The notes under the pieces are model-generated. The model saw only the letters and a program-made list of their open reading frames with translations. It was not told the origin of the DNA and ran no database searches. 36,733 nt of DNA from Saprospiraceae bacterium (lineage in GTDB: Bacteria > Bacteroidota > Bacteroidia > Chitinophagales > Saprospiraceae), in contig JABFRV010000095.1 in the NCBI GenBank assembly GCA_013140975.1, positions 1-36,733 on the forward strand. Reading direction: 5' to 3'. The position numbers and the translations under genes are program-made. This document shows, piece after piece, positions 8,901 to 16,446 of the stretch; within the stretch, counting starts at the first letter, position 1, and the number at the start of each line of letters is the position of its first letter.

Positions 8901-9279
8901 AACGCATGACTGTCTCTTTACATTTTTGGTTGTATTCTTCTATTGAAATCTTTACCCCAATATCTTCTTTGTTAATCCCTAATTCTTTTTCAACACTTAA
9001 TTCAATTGGCAGGCCATGCGTATCCCATCCCCCTTTACGCGTAACTTTTTTTCCTTTCAGTGTCTGATATCTGCAAAAAATATCCTTCACTGTTCTGCTC
9101 ATTACATGATGAATTCCCGGTTTACCATTCGCTGAGGGCGGTCCCTCATAAAAGACAAAACTCTCCTTGCCTTTGCGGCTGGTAATACTTTTTTCAAATA
9201 TATTATTGTCTTTCCAAAATTGCAAGATTTCCTTATCTATATCGGGAAGATGCAAGCTCTTTATTTCTTTATATCTCAT
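5950..9279 (-). CDS. ileS: Isoleucyl-tRNA synthetase, type 2-like, with swapped GIHH signature
   Basis: Charges tRNA-Ile with isoleucine and edits valine. Family features: N-terminal class I core, large CP1 editing domain with the TTTPWTLPSNTA segment and GTGVVHTAPSFGSDD (editing Asp present), the KMSKR loop (GEKMSKRKGN, near 7290-7310) and a long C-terminal anticodon-binding part. At about 1109 residues it resembles the longer, eukaryote-like type 2 enzymes; I see no C-terminal zinc cysteine cluster. The striking point is residues 55-58 (9106-9117): GIHH where the ATP-binding HxGH motif should be. A TTG in frame at 9291 is less likely than the ATG at 9279, which follows GAAGAGA. A minus-strand -7 box TATCTTTG lies at 9302-9309. 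It runs tail to tail into bamA. Confidence 0.95.
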   Translation of the reverse strand: MRYKEIKSLHLPDIDKEILQFWKDNNIFEKSITSRKGKESFVFYEGPPSANGKPGIHHVMSRTVKDIFCRYQTLKGKKVTRKGGWDTHGLPIELSVEKELGINKEDIGVKISIEEYNQKCKETVMRFKNEWDDMTVRMGYWVDLNDPYITFENNYIESVWNLLKRIYDKGLLYKGFTIQPFSPAAGTGLSSHELNMPGAYREVKDVSAVVLFEIDKKSISEKNQALSQFSNIRISAWTTTPWTLPSNTALTVGEKIEYSVIDTFNPYTKERVKIIMAKELISKWFKPENEIKEGEIVIEDEKKIPYKVLDLTILGKKLEGLTYHPLFNYDRPIDGDAFRVLVGDFVSTEDGTGVVHTAPSFGSDDMRVAKKNGIGSLTLVDATGRFTEKVKDFAHEFVKEAYLSEEEKAAETKRLGLPKYLSVDERIVIKLKSEGKLFNSQKYSHNYPHCWRTDKPILYYPMDSWFIKVTAVKDRLVELNKTINWKPESTGTGRFGHWLENVQDWNLSRSRFWGTPLPIWRSENGETNICIGSIEELKREIDKANEVLKLNQTVPPDLHRPFIDSIILVSDNGEKLFKETDLIDVWFDSGAMPYAQWHYPFGTKELGADQFPADFIAEGVDQTRGWFYTLHAISTLVSDTISYKNVISNGLVLDKNGEKMSKRKGNVVDPFSTIEKYGADAPRWYMINNADPWDNLKFDIEGITEVRNKFFGTLFNTYNFFAIYANVDNFVYNENNLVDINKRPELDRWIISKLNSVIGEYKEFMDNYEPTSATRIIEKFVTDDLSNWHVRLSRRRFWKSEESQDKISAFQTLYHCLFNISKLIAPFSPFFAEWLYRNLTEHKESDSVHIQYLPQPDSSLIDKNLERRMNYAQRISSLILSLRKSQKIRVRQPLEKILITVLDKGFREDVEKVSELIKTEVNIKRVEYVDGENSLIKKKAKPNFRTLGKNLGKDMQQAAEIIIGFDQEQIRQIEKGEGVNIHIQDKTYSIKLEDIEIMSEDIPGWLAATDNEVSVALDITISEELYKEGLARELINRIQNLRKTRDFKVTDRIIVKIQSDYRLQATLDVFESVISTEVLADKIILTQTPQAEMLEIFDENDLSFTIELS

Positions 9280-9301
9280 TATTCTCTTCAATAAAAGTGT
9301 G

Positions 9302-9309
9302 CAAAGATA
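9302..9309 (-). promoter_or_regulatory. Candidate -7 element for ileS
   Basis: Read on the minus strand this is TATCTTTG, a full match to TAnnTTTG, 22 bases before the ileS start codon. I see no convincing TTTG at the proper distance upstream, so only half of the promoter is supported. Confidence 0.3.
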
Positions 9310-9718
9310 TAGTTTTCCAAGCTTAGATTAATTTCCACTCCCTATTACATTCAAATATTAATATAAATTATATACAAAGATTTTATTTATTCTTTTTTGC
9401 TAGTCTTTACCAATGTAATAAAATGCGTTTGGGTGAATTGTCAGGTTTTGCTATTTGTCCTTCTTCTTGTTTACTGAAATGATACGTTTCGAATATAATA
9501 TCTTAGGTATCACTTGCTTCTAATGTAAATAATCCCGTGATACTAAATTCAGATATCCTTCTCAACCATTCACTAACAATAAGATGTAAGGAATAAAACA
9601 AAAGTTATAATTACTATTTTCTGAAGCCATTCTTCTTTTTATTGAGAAAGTGTGTTTTGGGGAGTCTTTTTCACGTAATTCGTGTAACGATTATTTTTAT
9701 AAATTTCATTTAAATTGA
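9310..9718. other. Non-coding gap between ileS and the lipid kinase gene
   Basis: This is the bulk of a 520-base stretch between divergent genes with no recognisable coding frame, RNA gene or repeat. The only local structure I note is a small inverted repeat CACG-TAATT-CGTG at 9672-9684, which could be a protein-binding site. Base composition is like that of other intergenic regions here. It may hold a degraded gene or a small RNA, but nothing supports either directly. Confidence 0.4.
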
Positions 9719-9746
9719 TTTGGTTTGTTATAACCGCTTAAATTTG
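9719..9746 (+). promoter_or_regulatory. Candidate promoter of the lipid kinase-ddl operon
   Basis: TTTG at 9719-9722, a 16-base spacer, then TAAATTTG at 9739-9746, a full match to the Bacteroidota -7 consensus. Transcription would begin near 9753, about 45 bases before the ATG at 9800. Confidence 0.45.
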
Positions 9747-9799
9747 CTTTAATTTTAGAATTCCGGATTTATTATAATTCTGTAAGATTGAATCTTCTT

Positions 9800-10687
9800 A
9801 TGCTAGATTTAAATTATCTTCACTATAATAATAAAAAACATTTTGTTTTTATTATCAATCCTATATCCGGAACGAACAGGCGTATATCTTTCAAAGAATT
9901 AATTCAAAAAGAATTCAAAGAGTATTCTTTTGAGATTCATATTACTGAGAGACCTCAACATGCTTCCGAAATTGCTTCGCGATATGCGAATCAAGAAGAT
10001 ATTAATGTGATTGGCGTAGGCGGAGATGGTACTATTAATGAAATCGCACAAGCACTTGTAAACACGAATACCAGAATGGGCATTATTCCTAACGGATCAG
10101 GAAATGGTTTTGCCGGTCATCTTTTAAAGAACTCGACCCGAAACGAAGCAATTCAAATATTAAAAAATAACCGTTACGCACTTTGTGATACCTTGTTAAT
10201 AAATAATAATCTATGTTGCAATACCTCAGGTATTGGTCTAAGCGCATTTGTGGCTTATAAGTTTGATACTATTGGTAAAAGAGGTCTTCTTTCATATGTA
10301 AAATTGGGACTTAGCACGTTTTATCAATTTCCAACCTTTAATCTTACAGTTGATGACATAGATTATAAAGATAAATTGCTTCTTGAAATTACTAATTCTT
10401 CCCAATTAGGAAATAAAGCTTTTGTTTCGCCGGATGCTTCCGTTCAGGATGGTAACGCAGAATTAGTCTTTTTAAAAAAACCTTCTGTATTTGAAGTTCC
10501 TTCACTAATTTATGATGTCTTCAGTGGCTCATTTAAAAGAAATAAATTAGCTTATCATGATAAGAAGCATTCCTCCAAGATTTATTTAGAAAAAGAAAAT
10601 CATCTGCATATTGATGGAGAATATAAAGGGCTTGTCAGAGAAGTAGAATTGAAAGTACTAAAGCAATCTTTACAATTTATTTGTTAG
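9800..10687 (+). CDS. Diacylglycerol kinase family lipid kinase (YegS/DgkB-like)
   Basis: A soluble lipid kinase that phosphorylates diacylglycerol or a related lipid, using ATP. The N-terminal nucleotide-binding domain shows the family landmarks: INPISGTNRR near the start, the GVGGDGTINEIA loop about residues 75-86, and NGSGNGFAGHL about 103-113, followed by the C-terminal beta-sandwich ending in the typical HIDGE motif. Length 295 is normal. The open frame extends to a TTG at 9788, but ATG at 9800 is preferred. It lies 16 bases before ddl and probably shares its promoter. The exact lipid substrate cannot be read; sphingoid or undecaprenol-type lipids are alternatives. Confidence 0.85.
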   Translation: MLDLNYLHYNNKKHFVFIINPISGTNRRISFKELIQKEFKEYSFEIHITERPQHASEIASRYANQEDINVIGVGGDGTINEIAQALVNTNTRMGIIPNGSGNGFAGHLLKNSTRNEAIQILKNNRYALCDTLLINNNLCCNTSGIGLSAFVAYKFDTIGKRGLLSYVKLGLSTFYQFPTFNLTVDDIDYKDKLLLEITNSSQLGNKAFVSPDASVQDGNAELVFLKKPSVFEVPSLIYDVFSGSFKRNKLAYHDKKHSSKIYLEKENHLHIDGEYKGLVREVELKVLKQSLQFIC

Positions 10688-10703
10688 CCGACTATTAATC
10701 TAT

Positions 10704-11801
10704 ATGAACAAAAAAATTAATCTTGGAATCATCTTTGGAGGAAGGTCTACTGAACATGAAATATCTGTTCGATCAGCCCGAAGCATAATTAACGCTATTG
10801 ATCCTGACAAATACCATATAACCTTAATTGGTATTGATAAAACCGGTAAATGGTATATAAATAACATTCAGGGATTTTTACAAGCAAAAAATCTTTTACA
10901 AGCTACTCCTGATGAAGCAGTTGAAAATGAAATTAGTATTGCAAAAAAGGATAATTTCACCGGTGTAGTTAACATATCCAATAATCAATCCATCCAATCA
11001 TTAGATGTCGTATTTCCGATTTTACATGGTTCTTTTGGCGAAGATGGTACTATTCAAGGGGTTTTAAAAGCTCTTGATCTTCCCTTTGTAGGTGTTGATA
11101 TTTTAGCCTCTGCTGTCGGAATGGATAAAGATTTTACCAAACGATTGTTGCGTGATGCCGGAATTCCTATTGCAAAATATTTGTGCGTAAATAAAAATAA
11201 TTTCAAACAATATAGCTTCGAAAAAATTATCAGTATTCTTGGAAATCCCGTTTTTATAAAGCCCGCAAATGCTGGATCTTCCGTTGGTGTTCATAAAGTT
11301 TCCGAAGAATCAGAATTAGAATCCTCTTTACTAGATGCATTTCTATATGATAACAAAATCCTGATAGAAGAAGCGGTCATTGGAAAAGAAGTCGAGTGCG
11401 CAATATTAGGGAATGAAGACCCGAAGGCTTCAGTCCTGGGAGAAATTGTGCCTAAGTCTGATTTTTACTCCTATGAATCTAAGTACCTGAACACTTCCGA
11501 TACAGAAATGAAAATACCTGCAGATGTTGATCCAATAGTTGCACAAAACATAAGAGAAACTGCAGTAAAGGCATTCCAATGTATTGGTGCTGAAGGTTTG
11601 TCTAGGGTTGATTTTTTTCTAAGGAAAGACAATACTTTTGTTCTAAATGAAATTAACACAATGCCAGGATTTACTAATATTAGCATGTATCCAAAGCTTT
11701 GGGAAGCCACTGGAATTGGCTATAAGGAATTGTTGGATAAATTAATCGTTCTTGCACTTGAAAGACATCAAAGAAATATGAATCTTCATACAAGTTTGTA
11801 A
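10704..11801 (+). CDS. ddl: D-alanine--D-alanine ligase
   Basis: Makes the D-Ala-D-Ala dipeptide for peptidoglycan in the cytoplasm. It is an ATP-grasp enzyme: the N-terminal GIIFGGRSTEHEISVRSA segment is the family signature, HGSFGEDGTIQG and PFVGVDILASAVGMDK carry conserved substrate contacts, KPANAGSSVGV is the flexible lysine strand-loop, and NEINTMPGFT holds the metal-binding Glu/Asn residues. The length of 365 residues is usual. ATG at 10704 follows the lipid kinase by 16 bases, and ddl ends 10 bases from the stop of the convergent rsgA with no terminator visible between them. Confidence 0.96.
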   Translation: MNKKINLGIIFGGRSTEHEISVRSARSIINAIDPDKYHITLIGIDKTGKWYINNIQGFLQAKNLLQATPDEAVENEISIAKKDNFTGVVNISNNQSIQSLDVVFPILHGSFGEDGTIQGVLKALDLPFVGVDILASAVGMDKDFTKRLLRDAGIPIAKYLCVNKNNFKQYSFEKIISILGNPVFIKPANAGSSVGVHKVSEESELESSLLDAFLYDNKILIEEAVIGKEVECAILGNEDPKASVLGEIVPKSDFYSYESKYLNTSDTEMKIPADVDPIVAQNIRETAVKAFQCIGAEGLSRVDFFLRKDNTFVLNEINTMPGFTNISMYPKLWEATGIGYKELLDKLIVLALERHQRNMNLHTSL

Positions 11802-11811
11802 ATCAAACACA

Positions 11812-12759
11812 CTAATACTCTTTTTTTCTTTCCCAATGATTTTGAGATTCAATTTCATCCAGGATATTGAGATAGTTTTGATACCGGTATAAGTAAATAT
11901 CTCCTGATTCTATTGCGTTCTTTACTTCACAATTGGGTTCGTCACGGTGAGTACAATTTCTACCAAAACGGCATAGATCTGAATATTTAAAAAACTCCCT
12001 GAAATTATGAACAACATCCATTACTTGCAGATTATTAAAACTTAAAGTTTTTATACCCGGTGTATCGATTATAAATGTATTTGTGTTCATAATAATCATT
12101 TCAGCAAAGGTTGTGGTGTGTATTCCTTTGCCGGAATAATTTGAAATTTCACTGGTTTTTTTATTTGCTTCTGGTATTAAAGAATTTAGCAAGCTGCTTT
12201 TACCGACACCTGATTGTCCTGATATTAACGATACTTTTCCAAGAATTTCTTTTTTCATTTCCTCTATCCCTTCACCATTTTCACAAGAGATAAGCATTAC
12301 TTTGTATCCTATCTTTTCATAAATAGTTTTCAGTTGCCTAAAGGTTTTAAGCTCCTCCTGACCATATAAATCTGCTTTATTAAATATAATTAATACAGGT
12401 ATGTCTTGAGGTTCTGTTGTTATAAGAAATCGATCAATGAAACCTTGTTTAAATCCCGGTTCTTTTAATGTTGTTATTAATATCGCCAGATCAATATTTG
12501 CTGCTATGAGATGTAATTGATGTTTGTTTTTAGGGCTCTGTCTTACAATATAATTTTTTCTCTTTTCTATTGCTTTTATAATTGCGTATCGATCATCTTC
12601 TTTTTCTATTTGAACATAATCTCCTACTGCAATAGGGTTGGTTAAATCAGATTTATTAAGTTTCAATTTCCCTGCTAAGCGAGATGAATACGTTTTATTT
12701 TCCTCCTTGACTAATACTTCATACCAAGAACCCGTGGACTTTAAAACAAGTCCTTTCAT
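11812..12759 (-). CDS. rsgA: Ribosome small subunit-dependent GTPase A
   Basis: RsgA is a circularly permuted GTPase that helps late maturation of the 30S subunit. An N-terminal OB-fold (about 1-75) precedes the permuted G domain, with motifs in the order NKAD (127-130), GQSGVGKS (181-188) and DTPG (232-235), as expected for the family. The C-terminal zinc-binding module has C263, C269, H271 and C277 (LCRFGRNCTHRDEPNC). The length of 315 is typical. The ATG overlaps the stop of the upstream GGGP synthase gene (ATGA at 12756-12759), so translation of the pair is probably coupled. Confidence 0.96.
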   Translation of the reverse strand: MKGLVLKSTGSWYEVLVKEENKTYSSRLAGKLKLNKSDLTNPIAVGDYVQIEKEDDRYAIIKAIEKRKNYIVRQSPKNKHQLHLIAANIDLAILITTLKEPGFKQGFIDRFLITTEPQDIPVLIIFNKADLYGQEELKTFRQLKTIYEKIGYKVMLISCENGEGIEEMKKEILGKVSLISGQSGVGKSSLLNSLIPEANKKTSEISNYSGKGIHTTTFAEMIIMNTNTFIIDTPGIKTLSFNNLQVMDVVHNFREFFKYSDLCRFGRNCTHRDEPNCEVKNAIESGDIYLYRYQNYLNILDEIESQNHWERKKEY

Positions 12760-13526
12760 CGGAGTTGTTTATTTTCACTAAGGGCATTGTTCTCAATCAT
12801 GCTAGTTATTTCAGCAATTAGTGAGGGATCTTTTTCAATCGCATTTCCAATAACAATTAAATCTGCTCCCGCCTGATATAGTTCCTTCGCTTTTTGACCA
12901 CTTGTAATGCCACCACCAATAATCAATGGAACTTCAGACATCTGAGCCACTCTTTGTACCATATCAGTGCTTATAGATGCTTTAGCACCACTACCAGCGT
13001 CCATAAAAATAGTTTTAAATCCAAGATATTGAGCCGCCAAAGCCGTTGCAAGAGCAACTTCAGGCTTATTGTGTGGAATGGGTTGCGTTTGGCTGATATA
13101 AGAAGCTGTATTTGAGTTCATGCCATCAATGAGCATATAGGCGGTTGAAATTATTTCAAGACTTGTCATTCTCAATTTTGGCGCTGCTTCAATCTGCTTT
13201 CCAATCAGATACTCCGGGTTCCTTCCTGATACCAAACTTAAAAATAAAAGTGCATCAGCATTATTGCTAATCTGAAATCCGTTTCCCGGAAATAAAACGG
13301 TTGGTATCAAAGAATTTTCTTTAATAAGTCTTAAGGTTTCTTCCAGTCTATCTTGTAATATTAGGCTGCCACCAATAAAAAAATAGTCAACCTTACATTT
13401 ATTAGAGATTTTGATTATTGTCTCCAGATTATTAATCTTCAGGTGATCCGGATCAATTAGAACTGCGAAGCTTTTCTTTTGAATCGCTTTTCTTTCAATT
13501 AGTTGTAAATAAATTGATTCTCTCAT
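12756..13526 (-). CDS. Geranylgeranylglyceryl/heptaprenylglyceryl phosphate synthase (PcrB family)
   Basis: A TIM-barrel prenyltransferase that links a long polyprenyl diphosphate to sn-glycerol-1-phosphate by an ether bond, the first committed step of archaeal lipids; related enzymes exist in Bacteroidota and Bacillota. Visible landmarks are FAVLIDPDHL near the N terminus, the IGGSLI loop, TVLFPGN, IFMDAGSGA, and the C-terminal phosphate-binding IIGGGITSGQKA with GADLIVIGNAIE. Length 256 resembles the larger group II (archaeal and Bacteroidota) form rather than the shorter Bacillus PcrB. The product chain length cannot be told from sequence by eye. Overlaps rsgA by 4 bases. No glycerol-1-phosphate dehydrogenase gene is in the window. 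Confidence 0.88.
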   Translation of the reverse strand: MRESIYLQLIERKAIQKKSFAVLIDPDHLKINNLETIIKISNKCKVDYFFIGGSLILQDRLEETLRLIKENSLIPTVLFPGNGFQISNNADALLFLSLVSGRNPEYLIGKQIEAAPKLRMTSLEIISTAYMLIDGMNSNTASYISQTQPIPHNKPEVALATALAAQYLGFKTIFMDAGSGAKASISTDMVQRVAQMSEVPLIIGGGITSGQKAKELYQAGADLIVIGNAIEKDPSLIAEITSMIENNALSENKQLR

Positions 13527-13591
13527 TCATAGACAAAGGTATTTGATTTTTCTTAACTCTGTAGGTCCGAAAGAATATGAAATTTTTCAGT

Positions 13592-13960
13592 TTATCTGGA
13601 AGATGCTAAATGTGAATCAATTTCGATTCCATTTTCCTTCAATATTTTGATAAATTCTGAACTATCAATTTCTAAGTGTTCTTCTTGAATAAAAATTTCA
13701 TCATCTTCCTTTTGAACGATAATTTCATCACTTTCTGAAGTACGCTTTGTTTCAGTTTTTTGGTTTTGATTTTCTATCTTAATAACCTTTCTTTGAGATT
13801 TCTTATTCTTCGTTTTTTTAGGTGTTGCTTTTATGAGCTTTACCGATTCCTTTTTAGTGTTTGAATGCGTTTTTTTCAAAGAACAGGCATTTGAACTTAA
13901 AATAAGTATTGACACTGCTATCAAATATATTGCGCTTCTGAAGATTAATACGTTTTTCAT
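13592..13960 (-). CDS. Small lysine/glutamate-rich lipoprotein of unknown function
   Basis: A 122-residue protein with a hydrophobic leader ending in a lipobox-like LSSNAC (Cys at 26). The mature part is highly charged: a basic stretch rich in KK, KTKNKKSQRK and RT, then an acidic stretch (SESDEII, EDDEIFIQEEHLEIDSS), with no recognisable domain. The composition suggests a flexible, surface- or periplasm-exposed tail anchored in a membrane. It stands alone between the GGGP synthase gene (65 bases away) and tRNA-Met, all on the minus strand. The signal sequence and ATG at 13960 support it as a real gene. Confidence 0.65.
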   Translation of the reverse strand: MKNVLIFRSAIYLIAVSILILSSNACSLKKTHSNTKKESVKLIKATPKKTKNKKSQRKVIKIENQNQKTETKRTSESDEIIVQKEDDEIFIQEEHLEIDSSEFIKILKENGIEIDSHLASSR

Positions 13961-14048
13961 ATCGAAGAATTTATATGTCTTTGACTTGAAAACCCGTACT
14001 TTATATTAATCTTTAAATGTTAAATAAATGCTATTAGATAAGAATTTG

Positions 14049-14122
14049 TAGCGTGGGGGAGGCTTGAACTCCCGACCTTGCGATTATGAATCGCACGCTC
14101 TAACCAGCTGAGCTACCACGCC
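14049..14122 (-). tRNA. tRNA-Met (CAT anticodon)
   Basis: On the minus strand the cloverleaf folds cleanly: acceptor GGCGTGG with CCACGCT (G1-T72 wobble), anticodon stem TGCGA/TCGCA around TTCATAA, T stem GGGAG/CTCCC around TTCAAGC, discriminator A, CCA not encoded. The anticodon is CAT. The anticodon stem lacks the three G-C pairs of initiator tRNA, so this is elongator tRNA-Met, or less likely the lysidine-modified tRNA-Ile(CAT), which cannot be excluded by eye. Confidence 0.93.
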
Positions 14123-14148
14123 AAAGGTTTATTCTCTTAAAAGGACGG

Positions 14149-14179
14149 CAAAAATAGGATTTTTCGCCAATCTTGAAAA
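14149..14179 (-). promoter_or_regulatory. Candidate promoter of tRNA-Met
   Basis: On the minus strand TTTT (14176-14179), a 19-base spacer and TATTTTTG (14149-14156, full TAnnTTTG match) lie 26 bases before the tRNA 5' end. The spacing equals that of the tRNA-Asn promoter in this window. Confidence 0.4.
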
Positions 14180-14183
14180 GGAA

Positions 14184-15665
14184 TTATCGTAATTGACAAC
14201 TTAGTCGTATCAGGCCCGCCTTTGATTTTTGGTGCAATGAGCGGGAATAGTGGTCCGGGTTCTGTTTGAGAAGTTTAGAATATATTAAACAAGCCTCTGC
14301 TTTTTCCCCGTATTCTTCTTTAATTTGAGCCTTATAATACTGTGAATAACATGACATAAAGCTATTTCCTTTAGGCTCTGTTGAAATCGCATCATCAAAA
14401 AAACTGATGGCTTCAATTTTTTTGCTCAAATTCTGGCAAATCCTTCCCATCCTGTAACAGAATTCCAGCTTTCTTTCTCCTTTATAATACTGCTCTATCT
14501 TCTTAAATAATAGAGAATATGCTCTGTTATAGTGTGTTCCATCAAATAGTAACCTGGCCTTTAATAAAACCGGGTCCGGAATAGTGCTGTTTTTTGCCTC
14601 TGACTCTGCTTGTCTATCTTCATCCGTTATTGCTTTAGAGTTGCGTTTACATTTTTCCATATATTGTTTATAACTGCTTTCTGATCCTTTAATTAAAGAC
14701 ATCCAGGCAAGTTTTTGATAACTATCCTTAACAAAGCTGTTTCCTTTAAATAATCTAAGATATTGTAAGAACTCTTTTTCACATTCGGCATCAAGGTTTT
14801 GAAGTTTAATGAGCCCACTAACATAATACAGGTAGGGGAGCTTTAATTTTTCAGCTTCAGTTACGTTTTGAACTAATTCAGCTGCTTCTTTCATTTTTCC
14901 GGAACGCATTAATAGTTTTGTGCTAATAAAATAATTTAGCACATTATTCTTTGAGATTTTAGAATTTTTATTCCAATACTCTAAACCATCTTGCTTTTTA
15001 TTGTCAAGATAACTAATGACAAACGAATATGCTGCAATAGCTTCATTCTTAAAAAGATCATTTTCGCTTTTGGAAAATTCTATAAAACTATTTAATTCAT
15101 TTTTGCCTTCTGTTAGGCTCCCTGTAAATCCTAATAAAGAACTCGCCCATTCAAATTCCTCTGGTATAGTGCCGATGAGAGTATGCAGAATTCCAAGGGA
15201 TTTATTTGTGTATTTAAATTCTGGGAATTTTCTTTTGCAAAGACTTAATTTTTCATATGCTTCGTTAAAACATTTATACGCTTTCCAGTTTTCATCTCTC
15301 TTTAAATGTATTAAGGACCAATGTAATAATATTTCACTTTGCAAAAACAGAGACCATTGTTCTTCTATTTTTTCACTTCTGATTTTTTCAAGTCTTTTTG
15401 ATTTATTGGGAAAAATATTTTTAAAATCCGTCTCATCTTCATAAATAAATAATTGAAAAAAATCAACATAATCTTCCATCAGAACATAAGCCAGGTTGTT
15501 CTCTTTATTCTGTTCTTTACGTAAGATTTCTTTCGCTTCTTTCAATCGAAGTTGAATAATCTGAGAATATATTTTTTGAATATCCTGATTAAACCTACAA
15601 ATCGAGGCACTAACTTCTTGTAATTGTAATAATAAAGAAGTTAGCATAAAAAGAATTATTCTCAC
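14184..15665 (-). CDS. Secreted TPR-repeat protein of unknown function
   Basis: A protein of about 493 residues made almost entirely of paired amphipathic helices of tetratricopeptide type, for example around KAYKCFNEAYEKLSLCKRKFP, KAEACLIYSKLLKQNPDHYS and AISFFDDAISTEPKG. The open frame runs to a TTG at 15689, inside the upstream xth gene. I choose the GTG at 15665, 2 bases after the xth stop, because it gives a signal-peptide-like start (VRIILFMLTSLLLQLQEVSA, then SIC); an ATG at 15647 is another option. TPR proteins scaffold protein complexes; this one would do so in the periplasm. It is probably co-transcribed with xth. The specific function is unknown. Confidence 0.75.
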   Translation of the reverse strand: MRIILFMLTSLLLQLQEVSASICRFNQDIQKIYSQIIQLRLKEAKEILRKEQNKENNLAYVLMEDYVDFFQLFIYEDETDFKNIFPNKSKRLEKIRSEKIEEQWSLFLQSEILLHWSLIHLKRDENWKAYKCFNEAYEKLSLCKRKFPEFKYTNKSLGILHTLIGTIPEEFEWASSLLGFTGSLTEGKNELNSFIEFSKSENDLFKNEAIAAYSFVISYLDNKKQDGLEYWNKNSKISKNNVLNYFISTKLLMRSGKMKEAAELVQNVTEAEKLKLPYLYYVSGLIKLQNLDAECEKEFLQYLRLFKGNSFVKDSYQKLAWMSLIKGSESSYKQYMEKCKRNSKAITDEDRQAESEAKNSTIPDPVLLKARLLFDGTHYNRAYSLLFKKIEQYYKGERKLEFCYRMGRICQNLSKKIEAISFFDDAISTEPKGNSFMSCYSQYYKAQIKEEYGEKAEACLIYSKLLKQNPDHYSRSLHQKSKAGLIRLSCQLR

Positions 15666-15666
15666 T

Positions 15667-16434
15667 TTAAATATCGTAAGTTGCAACAATAGGGCAATGA
15701 TCTGAAAATCTAATATCTCTTAGATGTTGAAAATCCTTGACTAACTTTCCATAAGGTTTTGAAATGGATTGATAATCAATTCTCCATCCTTTATCTTTGG
15801 CATAAGATCCTGCTCTATAACTCCACCAACTGAATTCTTTTTCTTTTGGTTTTATGATTCTGAAGCTATCATCGAATAATTCAGTAAACCATGCATCAAG
15901 CCAGGCTCTTTCTTCAGGTCTGTATCCGCTGGGATTGTCTTTTCTTTCCGGATTATGTATATCAAGATCCTTATGAACAATGTTGTAGTCTCCTGCCACA
16001 ATGAGCTTCTTATGTTGATAAATTAAGTTTTTAAACCATGGATAGATTTCTTCTAAAAACTTCATTTTAAATGCATGTCTGTCTTCGCCGGTAGTTCCTG
16101 ACGGAATGTAAATGTTTAATACACTAAAATCCTTAAATTCAGCTCTGATTATTCTTCCTTCATCATCATATTGCGAAATCCCACATCCAATTTCAATGTT
16201 TTTGGGTTCTTCTTTACTGAGAATCAATACGCCACTATATCCTTTTTTCTTTGCACAATGCCAATACGCTTTATATCCTTGTGAATAAAACATATCAATA
16301 TCCTCATAGGAAATGTCCATTTTCGTTTCCTGAATACAAATAATATCATATCCACAATTTTTTAACCATTCGTTAAATCCTTTTTGAACAGCGGATCGAA
16401 GACCATTTACATTAAAGCTAGCAATTTTTTTCAT
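15667..16434 (-). CDS. xth: Exodeoxyribonuclease III (AP endonuclease family)
   Basis: Repairs abasic sites and 3' blocked ends in DNA. The endonuclease/exonuclease/phosphatase fold is shown by SFNVNGLRSA at the N terminus, the metal-binding Glu in IQETK (E36), Tyr109 in NIYIPSG, D149/N151 in AGDYNIVH, and the terminal SDHCP (D245, H246). GWRIDYQSIS is the usual substrate-binding region. The 255-residue length is normal. It lies 12 bases after the PfkB kinase gene and 2 bases before the preferred GTG start of the TPR gene, so the three probably form one operon, although their functions seem unrelated. Confidence 0.95.
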   Translation of the reverse strand: MKKIASFNVNGLRSAVQKGFNEWLKNCGYDIICIQETKMDISYEDIDMFYSQGYKAYWHCAKKKGYSGVLILSKEEPKNIEIGCGISQYDDEGRIIRAEFKDFSVLNIYIPSGTTGEDRHAFKMKFLEEIYPWFKNLIYQHKKLIVAGDYNIVHKDLDIHNPERKDNPSGYRPEERAWLDAWFTELFDDSFRIIKPKEKEFSWWSYRAGSYAKDKGWRIDYQSISKPYGKLVKDFQHLRDIRFSDHCPIVATYDI

Positions 16435-16446
16435 GCAAATCTTTAT

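Noticed and set aside
14049-14122. Initiator tRNA-Met
   Set aside because: The anticodon stem TGCGA/TCGCA lacks the three consecutive G-C pairs typical of initiator tRNA, so the elongator type is preferred.
15016-15444. Plus-strand open frame of 142 codons opposite the TPR gene
   Set aside because: Antisense shadow of the TPR coding region; leucine/serine-rich translation with no recognisable motif or start context.
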